In this document: piece after piece, positions 33,890 through 46,689 of the stretch | Numbering within the stretch: the first letter of the stretch is position 1 | Layout of the letters: the number at the start of each line of letters is the position of its first letter | NCBI GenBank assembly: GCA_910591455.2 | Contig: OU342821.1 | Coordinates: 6,758,280-6,822,279, forward strand | DNA from: Pholis gunnellus | Lineage: Eukaryota; Chordata; Actinopteri; Perciformes; Pholidae | Direction of reading: 5' to 3' | DNA length: 64,000 bases | Made by a program: the position numbers and the translations under genes | Notes under the pieces: model-generated | The model's input: the letters and a program-made list of their open reading frames with translations, nothing else | What the model was told of the DNA's origin: nothing | The model's database searches: none

Positions 33890-36225
33890 AAGGAAGCCTT
33901 GGGCCGGGCATAACCGCGGCTACACCGGAACCCCAGAAATATAGCCCCTTGTCCACAGAGGCGTATCCATCGTCAGACCGACAGCCAATGGGTTCCAAGA
34001 TTGATTGTAGTGGGTCTTTGGTCTGTGTATATGTTTATATGACTAATACTGGAGTGGATCCAAATGGACTCGATCAGCTCTGATTGCTTTGTTGGTCATT
34101 GTCATCACATAATGAAAGTGTTTTCTGAAGCAGACATGTAAACTGTAAAGGGACTCTCAGAGGCTGTCCTTTAAACCTGCACATAAAACCAAAACTATTT
34201 GCACGGCTAGACAGGGTTGAGTGATGATTTTGTGTGAAATGACCCTTTAAGCGTTTAACAGTAAAGTTACTAGTGTGTTTCTGTGTTGTCTTGAACTGCA
34301 CAGCCACTATGTTCAATTTTCCATCATGATAAATGTCACACAGCTGAATCGTCGTCAAAAAGGCCAATAAGTGTTCCGGGCAGCTGCAAGTGTATGGTTT
34401 GGAGCCCCGCACAGGAGGAATCTGTCTTGTAAACCGATATGGCTGTCCAGTCATGACCTCAGCCTCCAAGTATGAATATTCTCAATATGATCTGCGGGTT
34501 TAAAAGCCCGGCTTTCCAGGATAACTGAGGCTAATTGTGCGTCTCTGTGGAAAACAGAAGGCTCCGAGCTGAATGGATAGAAGCTCTTAAGGTGTCAGCA
34601 TTACCGTCTAAATGTCAGGTAACAGATGCACATTGCTCTGTCCAACAATTAAATCACTTTAATAACTATCAAAGCAGGGTTCGGCTGTGTTTCTACCTAA
34701 AAATAAAACATTAAGCGCCACTGATCTTTTATGTGGAACGTATTCATTTTTCACTGAATGAACTGTGCAGGAACTACAATAAATCCAAGCTCCATGAGCC
34801 AAATAATGTTCTACCCCTTTCTGCGACCGATGACTTCTGGTCTCGGCCTATACAGCAGCAGATGGAGCCAAGCAGTTATCCAGCCGGCCTTTTGGAGCGT
34901 CGGCCTTATGATCCCGATGATGTACACAGTGACTCGTGTGGTGCGGCTGGCAGGTGGTCTCGTACAGCAAAGCTGTCCTGACGGCCCCCTGGGGACGGAG
35001 GATGGACAGGGGGGCCTGGTTCCCCCCACGGTCTCAGCTGTGAATGGGTTGAAGGGATAATAGCTCCCACTCTAATCTGTCCATTAGCTTTAAATACTTG
35101 TGGCGTAACTGAAGTTGTGAGAAGCCTTTGCATCTGTACCTCACGCGACCTCCGTGTCTTACAAGCAATAACGAGTCTGAAGGGGATTGGCAATGGACTG
35201 TGTCCATTTCCTTGTAGGGTAAATCTGGATATTTTTGCAAAGTCAGTGAATTAAATGCCATTAAAGAGAAGTCACGGTACTTATATTTTATGACAAGTTC
35301 TGCAGCACCAGTGTTCCCGTAAAGCTGCCTGCTCACAGAAGACATTTGAACAAATCCCACACTGAAAAACTGGATGGCTGAATACCAGTCGACTCTAGTA
35401 TTGTAACTAACTGGCTGTAGAGCCCTCAGTAATCCCTGTCATTTCCAGGCAAAATGTTTACCTTTGTGACATTGCACACAAAGCCATATCAGAGATCTTT
35501 AATATTGAAGCCCACTGGATACTGAATTTCAGAGGCAGATACTGTATTGTCCATTTTTTGACAATTGAAACCAATATGTACCAAGTCAGACATTTTTGCA
35601 GTTATATATTCTTACCCAAGTGTACCTTAAGGGGAAAAAAAAAAAAAAGTCATAAAGACCATCTAAACAAACATCTGGGTCTTTGCTCTGAGACTCATTT
35701 TAGGTCTGCAATAAAAGAATCTGTCTAGCTCTACAGGAGTTAAAGCAGTACATCTCAGACTGGATTAGCGGCATTCATAACTGGTGTAATTAAAGATTTA
35801 CAACAAGATTGTACCAACAGAACATGGTCTAAAGACACGTTTGTATTGTCGACACAGCAAAAGGCTTTTCATCTGGTTACAAGAAATAAATATAAGTAAG
35901 TGATGCCCTTCAATGAAGCAGCTCTGAGAACCTTTCCCCTGATTTACACATCAACTGAACTATATGATCAGTTTCTAGATTCTCTGGTCACGCCGACACT
36001 GGGCAGAAGTGGAGGCTCACAGGGGAAGCAACTCTGAGCTTAGAGCTCCCTCTAGTGGTGATCAACATTAGTGACAAGGGAGCACAAGTCTGGTTTGAAC
36101 CATTTAATAGAGGCTTTAAGAACAACAGTCAAGAATGTAAAACCATTAAAACATTGCTGTACATTTTACACAGATTAATAAAAATATCCCATTTAAAAGA
36201 AAAGAAAAGCCACACCCATCCACTG
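33890..36225. other. Intergenic DNA, no gene seen
   Basis: A GC-rich patch at about 34800-35060 has overlapping short frames on both strands without recognisable protein. A CTCF-like motif lies at 36045-36058. Confidence 0.45.
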
Positions 36226-36230
36226 GCCCC

Positions 36231-36236
36231 TTTATT
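36231..36236 (-). terminator. ccnb1: Probable ccnb1 poly(A) signal
   Basis: TTTATT on the plus strand is AATAAA on the ccnb1 strand, about 430 bp past its stop. The intervening 36237-36664 would be the 3' UTR and shows no other gene. Confidence 0.5.
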
Positions 36237-36664
36237 GGGGACCATGTTAAAGCATGCCTCAAGTTTTACATTTGCAGCCACTTGGCAGTTTCTTAGCAAT
36301 AAAAATAGCTTGTCCGGGATAAAATGTAGTCAAAGATAAAGAGATTTCAGTTGGCAAGTAGTGCATTAATGAACGGTGTGAAAAGATTGCAGCAGACTAA
36401 TCTTTGATGCCGACTGAATCTCATGTCAGGTTCACTACAGACCGAGACATTTCCCAAGACTAAACTGCCATCATGTGGGCTATGCACTCGACAAACTTTT
36501 AGCATGCTTTAAAAAAAAAAGAGATCAGTAAAAAGTACACATGATATTCAGTAGGTTATCATGCAAACCACTGACATGGTCCTTGGCGTGCAGCTCCTTC
36601 AAACACATTAAAAACTTTAAGTTACAACTGTACATATCAGCACATGGTGCCAAACGCGGTCACC

Positions 36665-39522
36665 TCACTCTGTGATCTGCTTCGCAAGATCCTTCACCAC
36701 TGAAGACTTAAGCTGTGCGATGGTGGCAATCCTCAACTGCTTCGAAGTAGAGTACTTGCCTTTAATAGCCTGCAAGAAAGCAAAGTCAGAAGTTACACTT
36801 CAGATATTTATTGGCCATGTAATATTAAGGATCTTCAATGTTGTGCCATTTGGCCAGGATTCAGTTCAAACCAAGAAGTGAACAGTTTGTTGTTTAAATT
36901 AACACTTACCATGTGCTTGGTCAGCCCATCGTTCACCTTCACAACATTCTTGGCAATGTGTGCCATCACAGGAATCAAACTCTCTGCTGTGTAGTCCATG
37001 TAGTGCTGCAGTGTCACATCCTGAGGAGACACATGACGGACAAGTTTACCTTCCGAAGACCATTACAGCTTCAGATCAAGATTAACAAAAGGATGTGTTA
37101 TTTATAATGAACCATCTAAAACGCCCAACTTTGTATAACTGGTCACAATTCTTGAAACAAAGTAGCCTTGACAAGTCTTGTTAGTATCTGAGCTGCAAGA
37201 GTTGGAATACGGAAACTCACCCAGTCACCAGCATCCAAGATCTTGAGGGTAAGAGCCAAAGAAGCACTTGCAATCATGGAAGGTGGGAAGTGAACCATCT
37301 CGTAATCGACCATGGTGAGCTCCAGGAGGTATTTGGCCAGGGTGTGTTGCTCAGCAGTTACCTGGGGAGGAGACAAGCCAGGAATGTTAGCAGCTGGTAA
37401 ACTGACAAAGCGGTTACTGAATCAGTCTTACTGCTGGTTTAAAGGTGCAGCTACAAACCTCGTGAATCTTTGAAGCCCTTCTTAGGAACTGCAGGGGAAG
37501 AGGGCGGCCCAGTTGGAACTTGAGCACCCGGAGAATGGTCATCTCCATGTCTCTGATCTGGGCGGTGGTGTAGGCCCGGTCTGTCACGTAGGCAAAGTCG
37601 GAGATCTCTGGGGGATACATCTCCTCGTATTTGGAAGCAAGGAACATGGCGGTGACGCCGACCAGCTGCAGCTGCTTCTTGGGGACTGGATTATCCTGCG
37701 AGAGGCGCAGTCACATGCAGAGTTTAGAAACACGGGCGGCTTGTTCAACTTCAGTAGAACGCGAGGATTTTTTTTAGGCTATACGGTAGCAGCATTTCAG
37801 GCAGAGCAGTAACCCCGATGGGGTTAAGTTTGATACAGTTCCTCACCTGAAGAAAGCGGTCAATAACTCCCACGGTCATGTACATCGTCTCCTGCAGCAG
37901 ACGGAACTTCAGGCTCACTTGCACTAGCCAGTCAATGAGAATGGCCCGCATGTTGCCAGTCACCTCCTGACCCTGCAGGTAAGAGAGTCTGACGTTCTGC
38001 TCAATCTGAGGAGACAGGAAACTGGTTAAAAGGGAGAAAAAAAAAAAAGAAAGTGAAAGGTGGGATAACTTTAAAAAAAAATATGTTTGCTTGCCTCAAG
38101 CTGTCTGAGGTACTTGTAGATATCTTTGACATATTCGCTGCAGAGCATGGGGTTTTCGTAGTCGTCTGCATCCACATCTCGGACAGTGGCGTGAAGCATG
38201 ACATCAGAAAACGCTTGGCAGAGGTCAGCAGGCGCACAGCCAGAGGTCTCCATCGGCGTGGGGGATGCTGGCTCAGGGAGAACCTGGAACCATGGAAAGC
38301 CCAACAAGAGTTCAAACTAACTGAAGCAACACACCCGGCAGTCATTAGTGTCTTGATGGCCAGATAGCAGCTAGCATACAACTCACCTGCACCTCGGGCT
38401 CAGGCTGAGCAGGAACAACAATTTCTGGTTTTGGTTGTTCGACAACTGCTTTTTTGGTGGCAACTGCTCTGGTCTTCTTAGGGACCTCTGTCTTGACATT
38501 CTAAAATTAAAAAAAAGAGGGACAAGTCTGAAGTTAACACTAGAAGACAATTTCAACTTTAAGGCATTAAAAAAACAAAAACTTAAATATGGAGATTTAC
38601 CAACAGACAGTGCTGGTCTGACAAAGCAGTCAGTCAATACGCAACTATGGGCTCTTTGCGCATGTAGCCTATTCCACAGCAATTCCACACTCTTTCAGAC
38701 GGTAACAAAATATAGAAATCAACACACCCCATCTTAATCAAATGCAAGTAGTTGCATAAGGTGGCAACATTCCTGGCACATTTCCAAATGCGTTAAAACT
38801 TTCGCCCCACACATTTAGGTCTTCTATGGGCACAGTTATTAATTCAGTATATAAGGCTTTACTTAAGCAACATGCAGACATGAAAATCCCACAAGACACA
38901 CAAATCTCCTTTAAGTCGATGCATTAAGTTAGCCAGCCCACAAAGCTAACGTTAGTAAGACTTGTAACTGCACGGCTATATGGTTGGTCATTTTGCATTG
39001 TAGTGCTACGAAACGCCCTTCAGATAATAAGCAGAATTATTTAATCCATCCATCGTCCAGAGATAAGACAGTTCACTCACACGAGCTTTCATAATTAAGT
39101 CACATTTTTTACCTTTTTCTGTACTTCTTTGTTAGCTGCGATGTTTCCGATTTCTCCAAGCGCAGCTCGAGGCTTCATTGTGGGCCCGGCGGCCGAGCAG
39201 GCCTTCCCACCGAGGTCAGTCCTGGTAGAAGCCAAGCGGTTCTGCAGAAAGATAAATAATTTAAAGTTTAAGTGGAATTGCATGGTACCGATTTATAATG
39301 TATTGCATTGTCTTCAGTCAAACTCCTATAATAGAACGGTTGCACGAGAACAGACCCGACAGCGAGGCACGAGGACATTTAAACTTTGCATCTAAAAAAC
39401 AATATATATATAAATTCTATAAAGACAGGTTTCTTCTAAACACCTTTCCAGTCATAATACACAAGAGGATAAATAGAAAGAAAACCCTTTAAAATACGTA
39501 CTCTGGTCACTCGAAGAGCCAT
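36665..39522 (-). CDS. ccnb1: Cyclin B1 (G2/M cyclin)
   Basis: Cyclin B1 is the activating subunit of CDK1 that drives entry into mitosis. Nine coding exons, in order of transcription, are 39522-39502, 39241-39113, 38500-38387, 38283-38095, 38005-37847, 37695-37459, 37361-37221, 37020-36910 and 36769-36665. They join in frame to 401 residues, a normal length. The destruction box RAALGEIGN is at residues 32-40. The cyclin-fold core shows MRAIL at 170-174 (the hydrophobic patch that binds RxL substrates), followed by IDWLVQV, and FLASKYEEMYPPE at 222-234. The order and length of exons match other vertebrate B1 cyclins. The intron 38094-38006 starts with GC (GAG|gcaagc) instead of GT. All others are GT-AG. 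The gene is divergent from zfand5. Confidence 0.97.
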
Positions 39523-39606
39523 TTCGAAATGTGGGTTGCTTCAACAGACTGGTGCGCACTCGTAATGGAGAATGATGCGGTGTAGTTTCCAGGTTTGCCG
39601 TCTTGG

Positions 39607-39669
39607 TTTAAATCCTCACTCGCTACAAGCTGATTGGCTGTGACCTGAATTCTCCGAGCCATTGATTGG
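39607..39669 (-). promoter_or_regulatory. ccnb1: ccnb1 cell-cycle promoter: two CCAAT boxes and a CHR-like site
   Basis: ATTGG on the plus strand (CCAAT on the gene strand) occurs at 39665-39669 and 39633-39637, exactly 32 bp apart. A TTTAAA at 39607-39612 fits the CHR pattern TTYRAA, about 85 bp before the start codon. Paired NF-Y boxes about three helical turns apart, followed by a CHR, are the known layout of G2/M genes controlled by the DREAM and MYBL2-MuvB complexes. Confidence 0.7.
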
Positions 39670-39724
39670 CTGAGCGCAGCTGTATCAGATGCGTTCCCCA
39701 GACAACCAGTGGTCACGTGATTTA

Positions 39725-40880
39725 GATTTGCCCCTTTCCTTTTCCGGCTAAATCCTACTTATTATTTTTTTTTCTAAATTTTACGTATTTTTTAATTTCT
39801 TTGCATCAACAACATATTTAGTGAACACGTTTATATTTCCCCTTTTTGCTTGTGTGGCAAACAGGAAGAACAAAGTCCGGAAGTGAACGCATTTACATGT
39901 GTTTTCCGATAAACCCCAGATTACTCGCATGATGGCTTTGTAATCATCTTTGTAATTATTTTTTTCGATTACTTATCCCTCCCCCCACCCCAAACACAAA
40001 GACATAGACAATGATTAAATGCCAGTAATAGTAACAGTAGTAATGGGTTCCTGACTAAAATATGCCCACATACCCAATACTAGATCACCCCAAATGTTCC
40101 CAAAACAGCTATTCTGCTGTCAATCAACATATCAATTTAAGAATGCAGTTATATTGTGTGTTCGGGGATCAATATGTGGAGCTCCTTACCCACAGACCTC
40201 CAAATGTTTTTAAAAAGGGAATCAGTCATGTAGTCATGAATGCTTGTCATTGAGTTGTATGGCGTTTCTTTTACCATTGTTTGTGTTGTATTTGTATAGA
40301 GGCACAAGGAAATTGTGATTCATGTAATAAAAAAAAGAATGAACAGATCAAACATGGTATCAGCAGACAGGCCACTAAGTATTAAGTCAGGTTTAAAAAA
40401 AAAAACAACACATTTAACACATCCCCACTTTTGGAGACTGTTGTTCTGGTGCCCCCTGACCCCTGACCCCTTTGCCCCTGATCCTAGACCTGTTCAGTAT
40501 TCCATCCATGTATGATGGTCCTATACCCTGAAGACTGTTCATGTCATTAACCTGTTCAATGGGAGATAAAGGCAACACGTCAACGAACAAGGTGAGACAC
40601 AGAAAACTAGCAATCACAGCTCAACAGTGACAGTACAGAAGTCTATTGGAGGAGCTGGAGTTTACGAGGAGCATTTGAAGGCAACACATCCTCTCAGACT
40701 TGTTTTCTTGATCTGAAAACGTTACACGATGATACATACACGTTACACTTTCTGATTCGATGAAGATTCATTGATAAGCAACACTGAGGTTGAAGCTATG
40801 GTCTGTCTACTTTGTGAATGAAGTAGGTCTACTGTTTTGTAATGGCCTGACATCTTTCGTGGCTGTACTCCAACACTCCT
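39725..40880. other. Intergenic DNA between divergent ccnb1 and zfand5
   Basis: No gene was seen. AT-rich, with a short C-rich repeat (ctgacccctgacccc) near 40458-40475. Confidence 0.5.
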
Positions 40881-40885
40881 GCCTT

Positions 40886-41173
40886 CCAATCGGAGGATCA
40901 CAATTTCCGTGACGTCCACCGGAAAAAGAAAGGACGCAAACGCACCACGTAAAAGAAAACAGATGCCCCCACAAATCAGCGACAGAGGACGGCAGCGAAG
41001 TTAGCCACCAGAGCTCCCAGGCGGAGCGGAGTCTACGGTTTAGTGAGAGGACTGAACAGAGGGTCACAAACAACGACGTACCTAGACGGCCCTAGTTAGT
41101 CAGCCCCAAGATAAACGTAGTCATTCCGTCAGTCAAAAAGTTTAGAGGAAAAACATCGTTTCTCAGACACACG
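40886..41173 (+). promoter_or_regulatory. zfand5: Likely zfand5 promoter and non-coding first exon
   Basis: A CCAAT box at 40886-40890 and a CRE-like TGACGTCC at 40910-40917 precede a CpG-richer stretch. This ends in the strong donor acacacg|gtaagt at 41173/41174. The next acceptor used would be the one at 43261-43262, just before the coding exon. A non-coding first exon fits the known structure of vertebrate ZFAND5. This is inferred, because no transcript is available. Confidence 0.5.
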
Positions 41174-43286
41174 GTAAGTTAACCATCGTTAGTGAAACTA
41201 GTCAGCTAGCATACGTGGTTGTTTGGGAAGTTTCTGTAGTGAACAGTAAAACACTAACCATGTTAAAGTCACGTTTTAGCTGACGTTAATAGACGTTAAT
41301 GTAAATGACTTCGTTCTATCGAGGATTAAATACATCTTTTTGGTTAACACGTGTCGATGAAAACTTTTTTTATCGAGCTACGAAGTTGTAATATTAAATT
41401 TAAGTTAAACATGACTAAAGCATCGTATACCAGCTACGTTAGCTACTAAACAACTACAATCGAAGCAGAATCATTAATGTCTTTGCTCTTCAACAACAGT
41501 CTGTCCACTGACTAAACATACACTGTTATAGACTGTACTTGATGCTAACGTTAATCTGGTTGGCTACATGAAGGTTTTACGATTATTTGTTGTACCGTCT
41601 TAACATATTTGATTCATGACCTTATTCCCCACGGTAATACTCGTAAAGTGGCTTTGTCAAAAGTTATTGTCAATATAATTAGTTCATCTTTAGTGGGAAC
41701 AAAAACAAAGAGCAGACAAAGCGAAGGCAACAGCAGTGCTAACTCATAGCTAACCACTAGCATGCTAACATTAGCAAGATCACGAGAATCTGCTCACACG
41801 GTTGTTGTTGCTAACTCTAGTTAGCTCACAAGCAATTTAACTAAATCATCTAGAGCTTAATTGCGCTTTGGTTATCTGTGTTTTAACTTTTTTTTAATCT
41901 ATACTCCGATGTGGCGATGTTCAACCTGCCAGGTGCCATGTAGCATCTTTTTTTTAAAGAAAGGCTGTAGCAGCAGCAGCCATTAGCTTGCTAGCATGAC
42001 TCAGTGGATTTGACGAAGTAACCCGGCTGTGGCCCGGTGTTTGTCAGGAAGCAGCCGACATAACTGGTATTGATTACTTATAACACCCCGGTTGAGCACT
42101 TCTAAGTAGAGATGTTGTTTTTGAGCCTCGGACGAGATTCACGTTAGCATGATCCCAGAACCACTAACTACATGTTGGGGGACAGTGAGCGTCTAAACGG
42201 GCTCGTCTTTTATTGTGTGATCTACAGGTGTTGGGTCTTGTATCCATGTTATAATCTGTTTCCACAAGTCTCCTGCCCAACACCGCCCTAACTGTGTATG
42301 ATTGGGCAGACTCTGTCTTTATAATATGTTTCCTCCATGTATCAGACAGCTGATAGTATTTGTTAATGGGGAAACCTCGATAGCAGCTCTCTTTACAGGA
42401 TTCTAGGTATTGTCTATAATTAGAGCTGGTCTCAGTATTAAAGTAACTCGAGAGTGTGTTCCTTGGAGATCACGTTGTCACATTGCACTTCTGTGACAAA
42501 GAAAAGCCTCCATACACAGGTCCATGTGAGCCTGGAGTACTGCCTGCAGGCACACACACACACGTGAAGGTGCAGATTGCAGGGGTCAAGAGTCGACAGT
42601 TTTGGGCAGAGGAGAAGAACTCTGATGCAATTAACTGTGATGTGATTACTTTCCTTTTTGGTTACCCCATGTTTTACCAGTAATTATTAACAGTCTTCCC
42701 CCGATACTTTGACTACTATAATTATGTATTACCGTTGTCCAAAAGTTGAATGTTGTCAAAACAACAGCCAAACAAGAGTTTTGCCCAATTAAAGTATTCT
42801 AAAATTAGGGTGACAAAATGATCCCCCCCCTACTATCTTATCCAGGGTTTCAAACCACATCGCACAGTCTTCATCAGTGAAGATCAAGAAGACATTTGCA
42901 TACAATGCAAAAGAACATCTTTGAAAATAGGATAAGTTGCGATCTCTCCCCGAAACCGCTATCTCATGACACTGAGGTCATGTGATGGCACCAGAGCTGT
43001 CTCAGTCACTGTGAGGTGTGAGTTCAAGCTCCACAAAAAGCTTATGAGCAGATTATTTATCGCACATACTGTTTCTAACAAGAAGTGTTTACCGGTTGAT
43101 TAGATCTGTACTCTGCATTCCAGACAAGAGTCTAACTTTATCAGATTATTATTAAGCGTCATACTGAAAATGTCTTATTCTTCTGGAGGTCTATTTATAA
43201 TTTCTCACGACCGGTCCTGTCCCCTGTATCACTTTAACGTGCGTCTTTGTTTGTATCCTCAGGTACACCCGGCGGCAGACCTCATC

Positions 43287-45352
43287 ATGGCCCAGGAGAC
43301 CAATCAGAGCCCGGTTCCTATGCCCTGTGCTAATGGCTGTGGTTTCTATGGCAACCCTAGGACTAATGGCATGTGCTCGGTGTGCCATAAGGAGCAGCTG
43401 TCGAGGCAGAACAACGGAGGAGTCAGTACTTTGACTGCTCTCGGTAAGACCCTGCTGTGTCCGTCACACGATTAGTTGTTTTTTTTTTGGGACGTTGGCT
43501 AAAACTCCCAACCTCAGTGTCCGACCGTAACGTGTCCGACTGTAACATTCGGTGAATTCTCCCTCAGGCGGCAGCAGTGGCCCCGCAGCCGAGGCTTCTG
43601 CCATCCAGAGGTTAGAGGCCACCTTGAATAACGCTGCAGCTGCTGCAGTCGCTGCTGCAGAGGAGGCAGCCGAGGCCGCCGCCTCTGCCTCTGCTGCGGC
43701 CACCGAGGCTTTCAGGTGAGGGGATCCCCCAGAGTACTATATATGTATATATATATATATAGTGTGTGTGTGTTTTAAACTTAACAGTCTGAACAACAGA
43801 GATTAGTTTTTAATTGTGCCACAGAGCTCTACTTAATTATAAATCTGGATGTAATTATTATTTTTTTAAAACTCAGTTTGTCAACTTAGTTTGCTAACAA
43901 AATGTTTCCACTTACATGTTGACTTAAAGGCACCATTAAACCTGAAACAATACCTCCGTAGTAGGATCTCATGAGTGTCTCTACAGCCGATAAAGACCGT
44001 TGAATATATGTAAAACGTGGTTATGTAATTATTTGTACTCATTTTGTCCTGTTTATCTGTTGCAGTGGGGTTTCTACTGCCATGTCTGTAACGCAGCAGA
44101 TGACTGAGATGAGTCTCTCCTGTGAGGAGAAAGGCGCATCGGGGAGCAAAGTAGAGCTCACAGAGCCAGGTGGGTTGGATGTAAATGGTTAAATATGATT
44201 GGCCAAAATCAGATGTATCTGGTTATTTTAAGTTTAAACTCCACAAACTGTACCGTGACAATATACTGTATATTAACATTGCAATATAAAATTGCACATG
44301 CCTACATCTAATCATTTATCTCTCTCCTGATTACATACACAAGGGGGGTTTTAGTCAGAAATGATTTCTCTTTTTACAAGTCTGTCGGGTACTTTACTGA
44401 GTTAAGTGTTTTTCTTCTGCATCTCCAGTTTTGACTCAGCCCACATCCTCAGCCTCTCATCCCTCTGCTGAGCAGTCCAAAGCCCCAGAGCCCCAAAAAC
44501 CCAAGAAGAATCGCTGCTTTATGTGCCGCAAAAAGGTCGGCCTTACAGGTAAGAAGTGACACCAACAACCGACTTCATGTCTCCACTAGTCCCAGGTTTA
44601 TTCTTTTTCCTCTGGGTCAAGTTCTTTTAGTTTAGATATTGTAGTTTAGTAGCAGCAGCTGTGTTTCTGGCTGTAAACACATTTCGGTCAAACCAGAGCA
44701 CAGCAAGCTATATGCTTATCTGCCATTTCGTCCCGCAGTCCACAGCAGAATACGAGCAGCGGATACACGTTTACTTTTCGCAATGGCTGATTTTAAAAGA
44801 AGAAGAACTTTAGTGATCCATCGCCATCTTCTGCAGCGAATGTAAAAGTAACACATTTTTGCTCGAGGCAGCAAAGAGCCAAAAAGGAGAATGACAGATA
44901 ATGAGTTGAGAAGTTTATTGGTTTCACGTAGCACCTTGTTACCACGCTCATGTCCACCTCTCTCCCGCTGTTTCCCATCTATCTCTTCACTGTCAAACAT
45001 ATAATTAAAGTTTTCCTAGAAGGTCCTTAAAACATCTTTACAGAAGCTTCTTGCTCAAGTCCAACGTCTTGAGACTACAAAATATAGAGATCTGTCATTT
45101 TAAAAGATGAGTTTTTGTGTCATGTGTGCCAGGATGTTTACAGTCGGGGATGTTTGGTATTTGTGAGCACTTCACTGACCTGTCCTCCGCTGTGGCCTTT
45201 CAGGTTTCGACTGCCGCTGTGGGAATCTGTTCTGTGGACTTCACCGTTACTCGGATAAGCATAACTGTCCGTACGACTACAGAGCCGAAGCTGCTAACAA
45301 GATTCGCAAAGAGAACCCCGTGGTTGTTGCTGACAAGATCCAGAGAATATGA
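43287..45352 (+). CDS. zfand5: AN1-type zinc finger protein 5
   Basis: ZFAND5 binds ubiquitin chains and the 26S proteasome and raises protein breakdown under stress. Five coding exons, 43287-43443, 43568-43715, 44066-44169, 44429-44548 and 45204-45352, join to 225 residues. The A20 finger has Cys14, 18, 30 and 33 (CANGCGFYGNPRTNGMCSVC). The AN1 finger runs 166-198 with C166, C169, C180, C182, C187, H190, H196 and C198. The end, RKENPVVVADKIQRI, is almost the same as in mammals, and VTQQMTEMS in the linker separates it from the sister gene zfand6. An alanine-rich stretch, residues 75-100 (18 of 26 Ala), follows the A20 finger and looks expanded compared with the mammalian linker. The gene lies next to tmc1 as in human 9q21. 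Intron 1 (41174-43262) lies in the 5' UTR and contains no other gene. Confidence 0.96.
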
Positions 45353-46656
45353 AAAGGACTCTCAGTTTGACTTTGAACACTGGGACCTATAGGTTTAAAA
45401 AAAAAAAGAAATGGACTTGAGCCCAGCCTTCTTCCTGAAGGACCTGTTTTAGTTTTTTTCCCTCGTTTGTTTCACATTCAAGACTTTTTTCCCCAGTGCA
45501 TGAAAGTTCACATATATTTTCAGCTTTCATTGTTGTTTTTGTGCGTGCGTGTCTAACACTTTTGAAGGGTTGTATATGGGGGGGAGGGGGGTCCATATCA
45601 TTGGAAGTGACTGCGGGAGGTTGCTGACTGAGGAGTCATTGACCTTTTTTAGAAGATGGCTGCGCTGCCTGGAAAGAGCTCGGACACTTGGGCCCGTTGG
45701 GACGCTCAAGACTTTTCCTGCTGTTCGCTGACGGCGGCCGTCTCAGCCGTGCTTGCTCTCTGCTGGCTTGAGAAGCAAAATGGTTGTTTTCCCTTTTCAG
45801 TTTTTTGACCTCCACTTCACTCTGTGGGGTCCGAGTTTAACCCTCCTTGCCTGTCAGACTTTGCGTCCTGGTAAGTTATCAGCCTCAAATGCTTCTGTGT
45901 GCCCCCCCCACCCCTCTCTCTCTCTCTAACACACAGCTCAGACATGTTGCTGAAGAGACTTTAAAAAAAAAAGAGAAAAAGAGACAGTTTGTTGCTCATA
46001 TTCCTTCCCTCCCGCTGTGTGTGCGGCACTAGAAACACAACGTAGTTTAACAGTTTACTACTTTTCTTCCCTCCTGTTGATCGTGGGCTGAACGCTGTGA
46101 CCCGCTCTGTGCCCCGGGATCTGACTAGCAGGCACGTCGACACCCTGCTCTGTAGGTCTTTCAAACCGATACCCGTTAAAATGTTTGTTTCCCCCCTTTT
46201 TTGATTGATTTTCCAGAAAAGTGGTGCGTGTATGCCGTGTGTTGTTGTATGACAAGTAGCCTGAACTTGTATTGATTTTTGCCTTCGGAAGGGTTTAGCT
46301 CCACTAATATTTCATCTTTTACTTCACTATTGAATGTTTTCCTCTATTTTTAATGTGAGCTGACAAGAGGTTGGGAAGTGTTGGACTGTTGCATACTGCG
46401 AATCAAACACAAGTGTGTGTGTTTGTGGGAGTAAATGTGGACGTCTGTTGTGTGAGACTGAGTGGTTGTGTGCCGCGGTGACTTAGGCCTGTGGTCGTAG
46501 GTTATTAATCATTTTCCGTTTTTGATTTATTTTTTGTTTTGGTCTGGCTGCTTAACGTGTGTTTTTTTGTTTTTGTTTTTTACCCTTTTAGTTATGCAAG
46601 TTTGTACAAACATCTTTATTTATATACTGCAGTGTGCGTAATCTTCCAATAATAAA
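45353..46656 (+). terminator. zfand5: zfand5 3' UTR with poly(A) signal
   Basis: A long 3' UTR is inferred. AATAAA at 46651-46656 comes just after an AU-rich ctttatttatata stretch. A second AATAAA lies near 46676. The region has no other frame that looks coding. Confidence 0.55.
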
Positions 46657-46689
46657 GAAATAATTGTATGATGTAAATAAATTATGTTC

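Noticed and set aside
34733..35193. Overlapping short frames on both strands in a GC-rich patch
   Set aside because: No splice context and no known protein. Frames on both strands point to base composition rather than coding.
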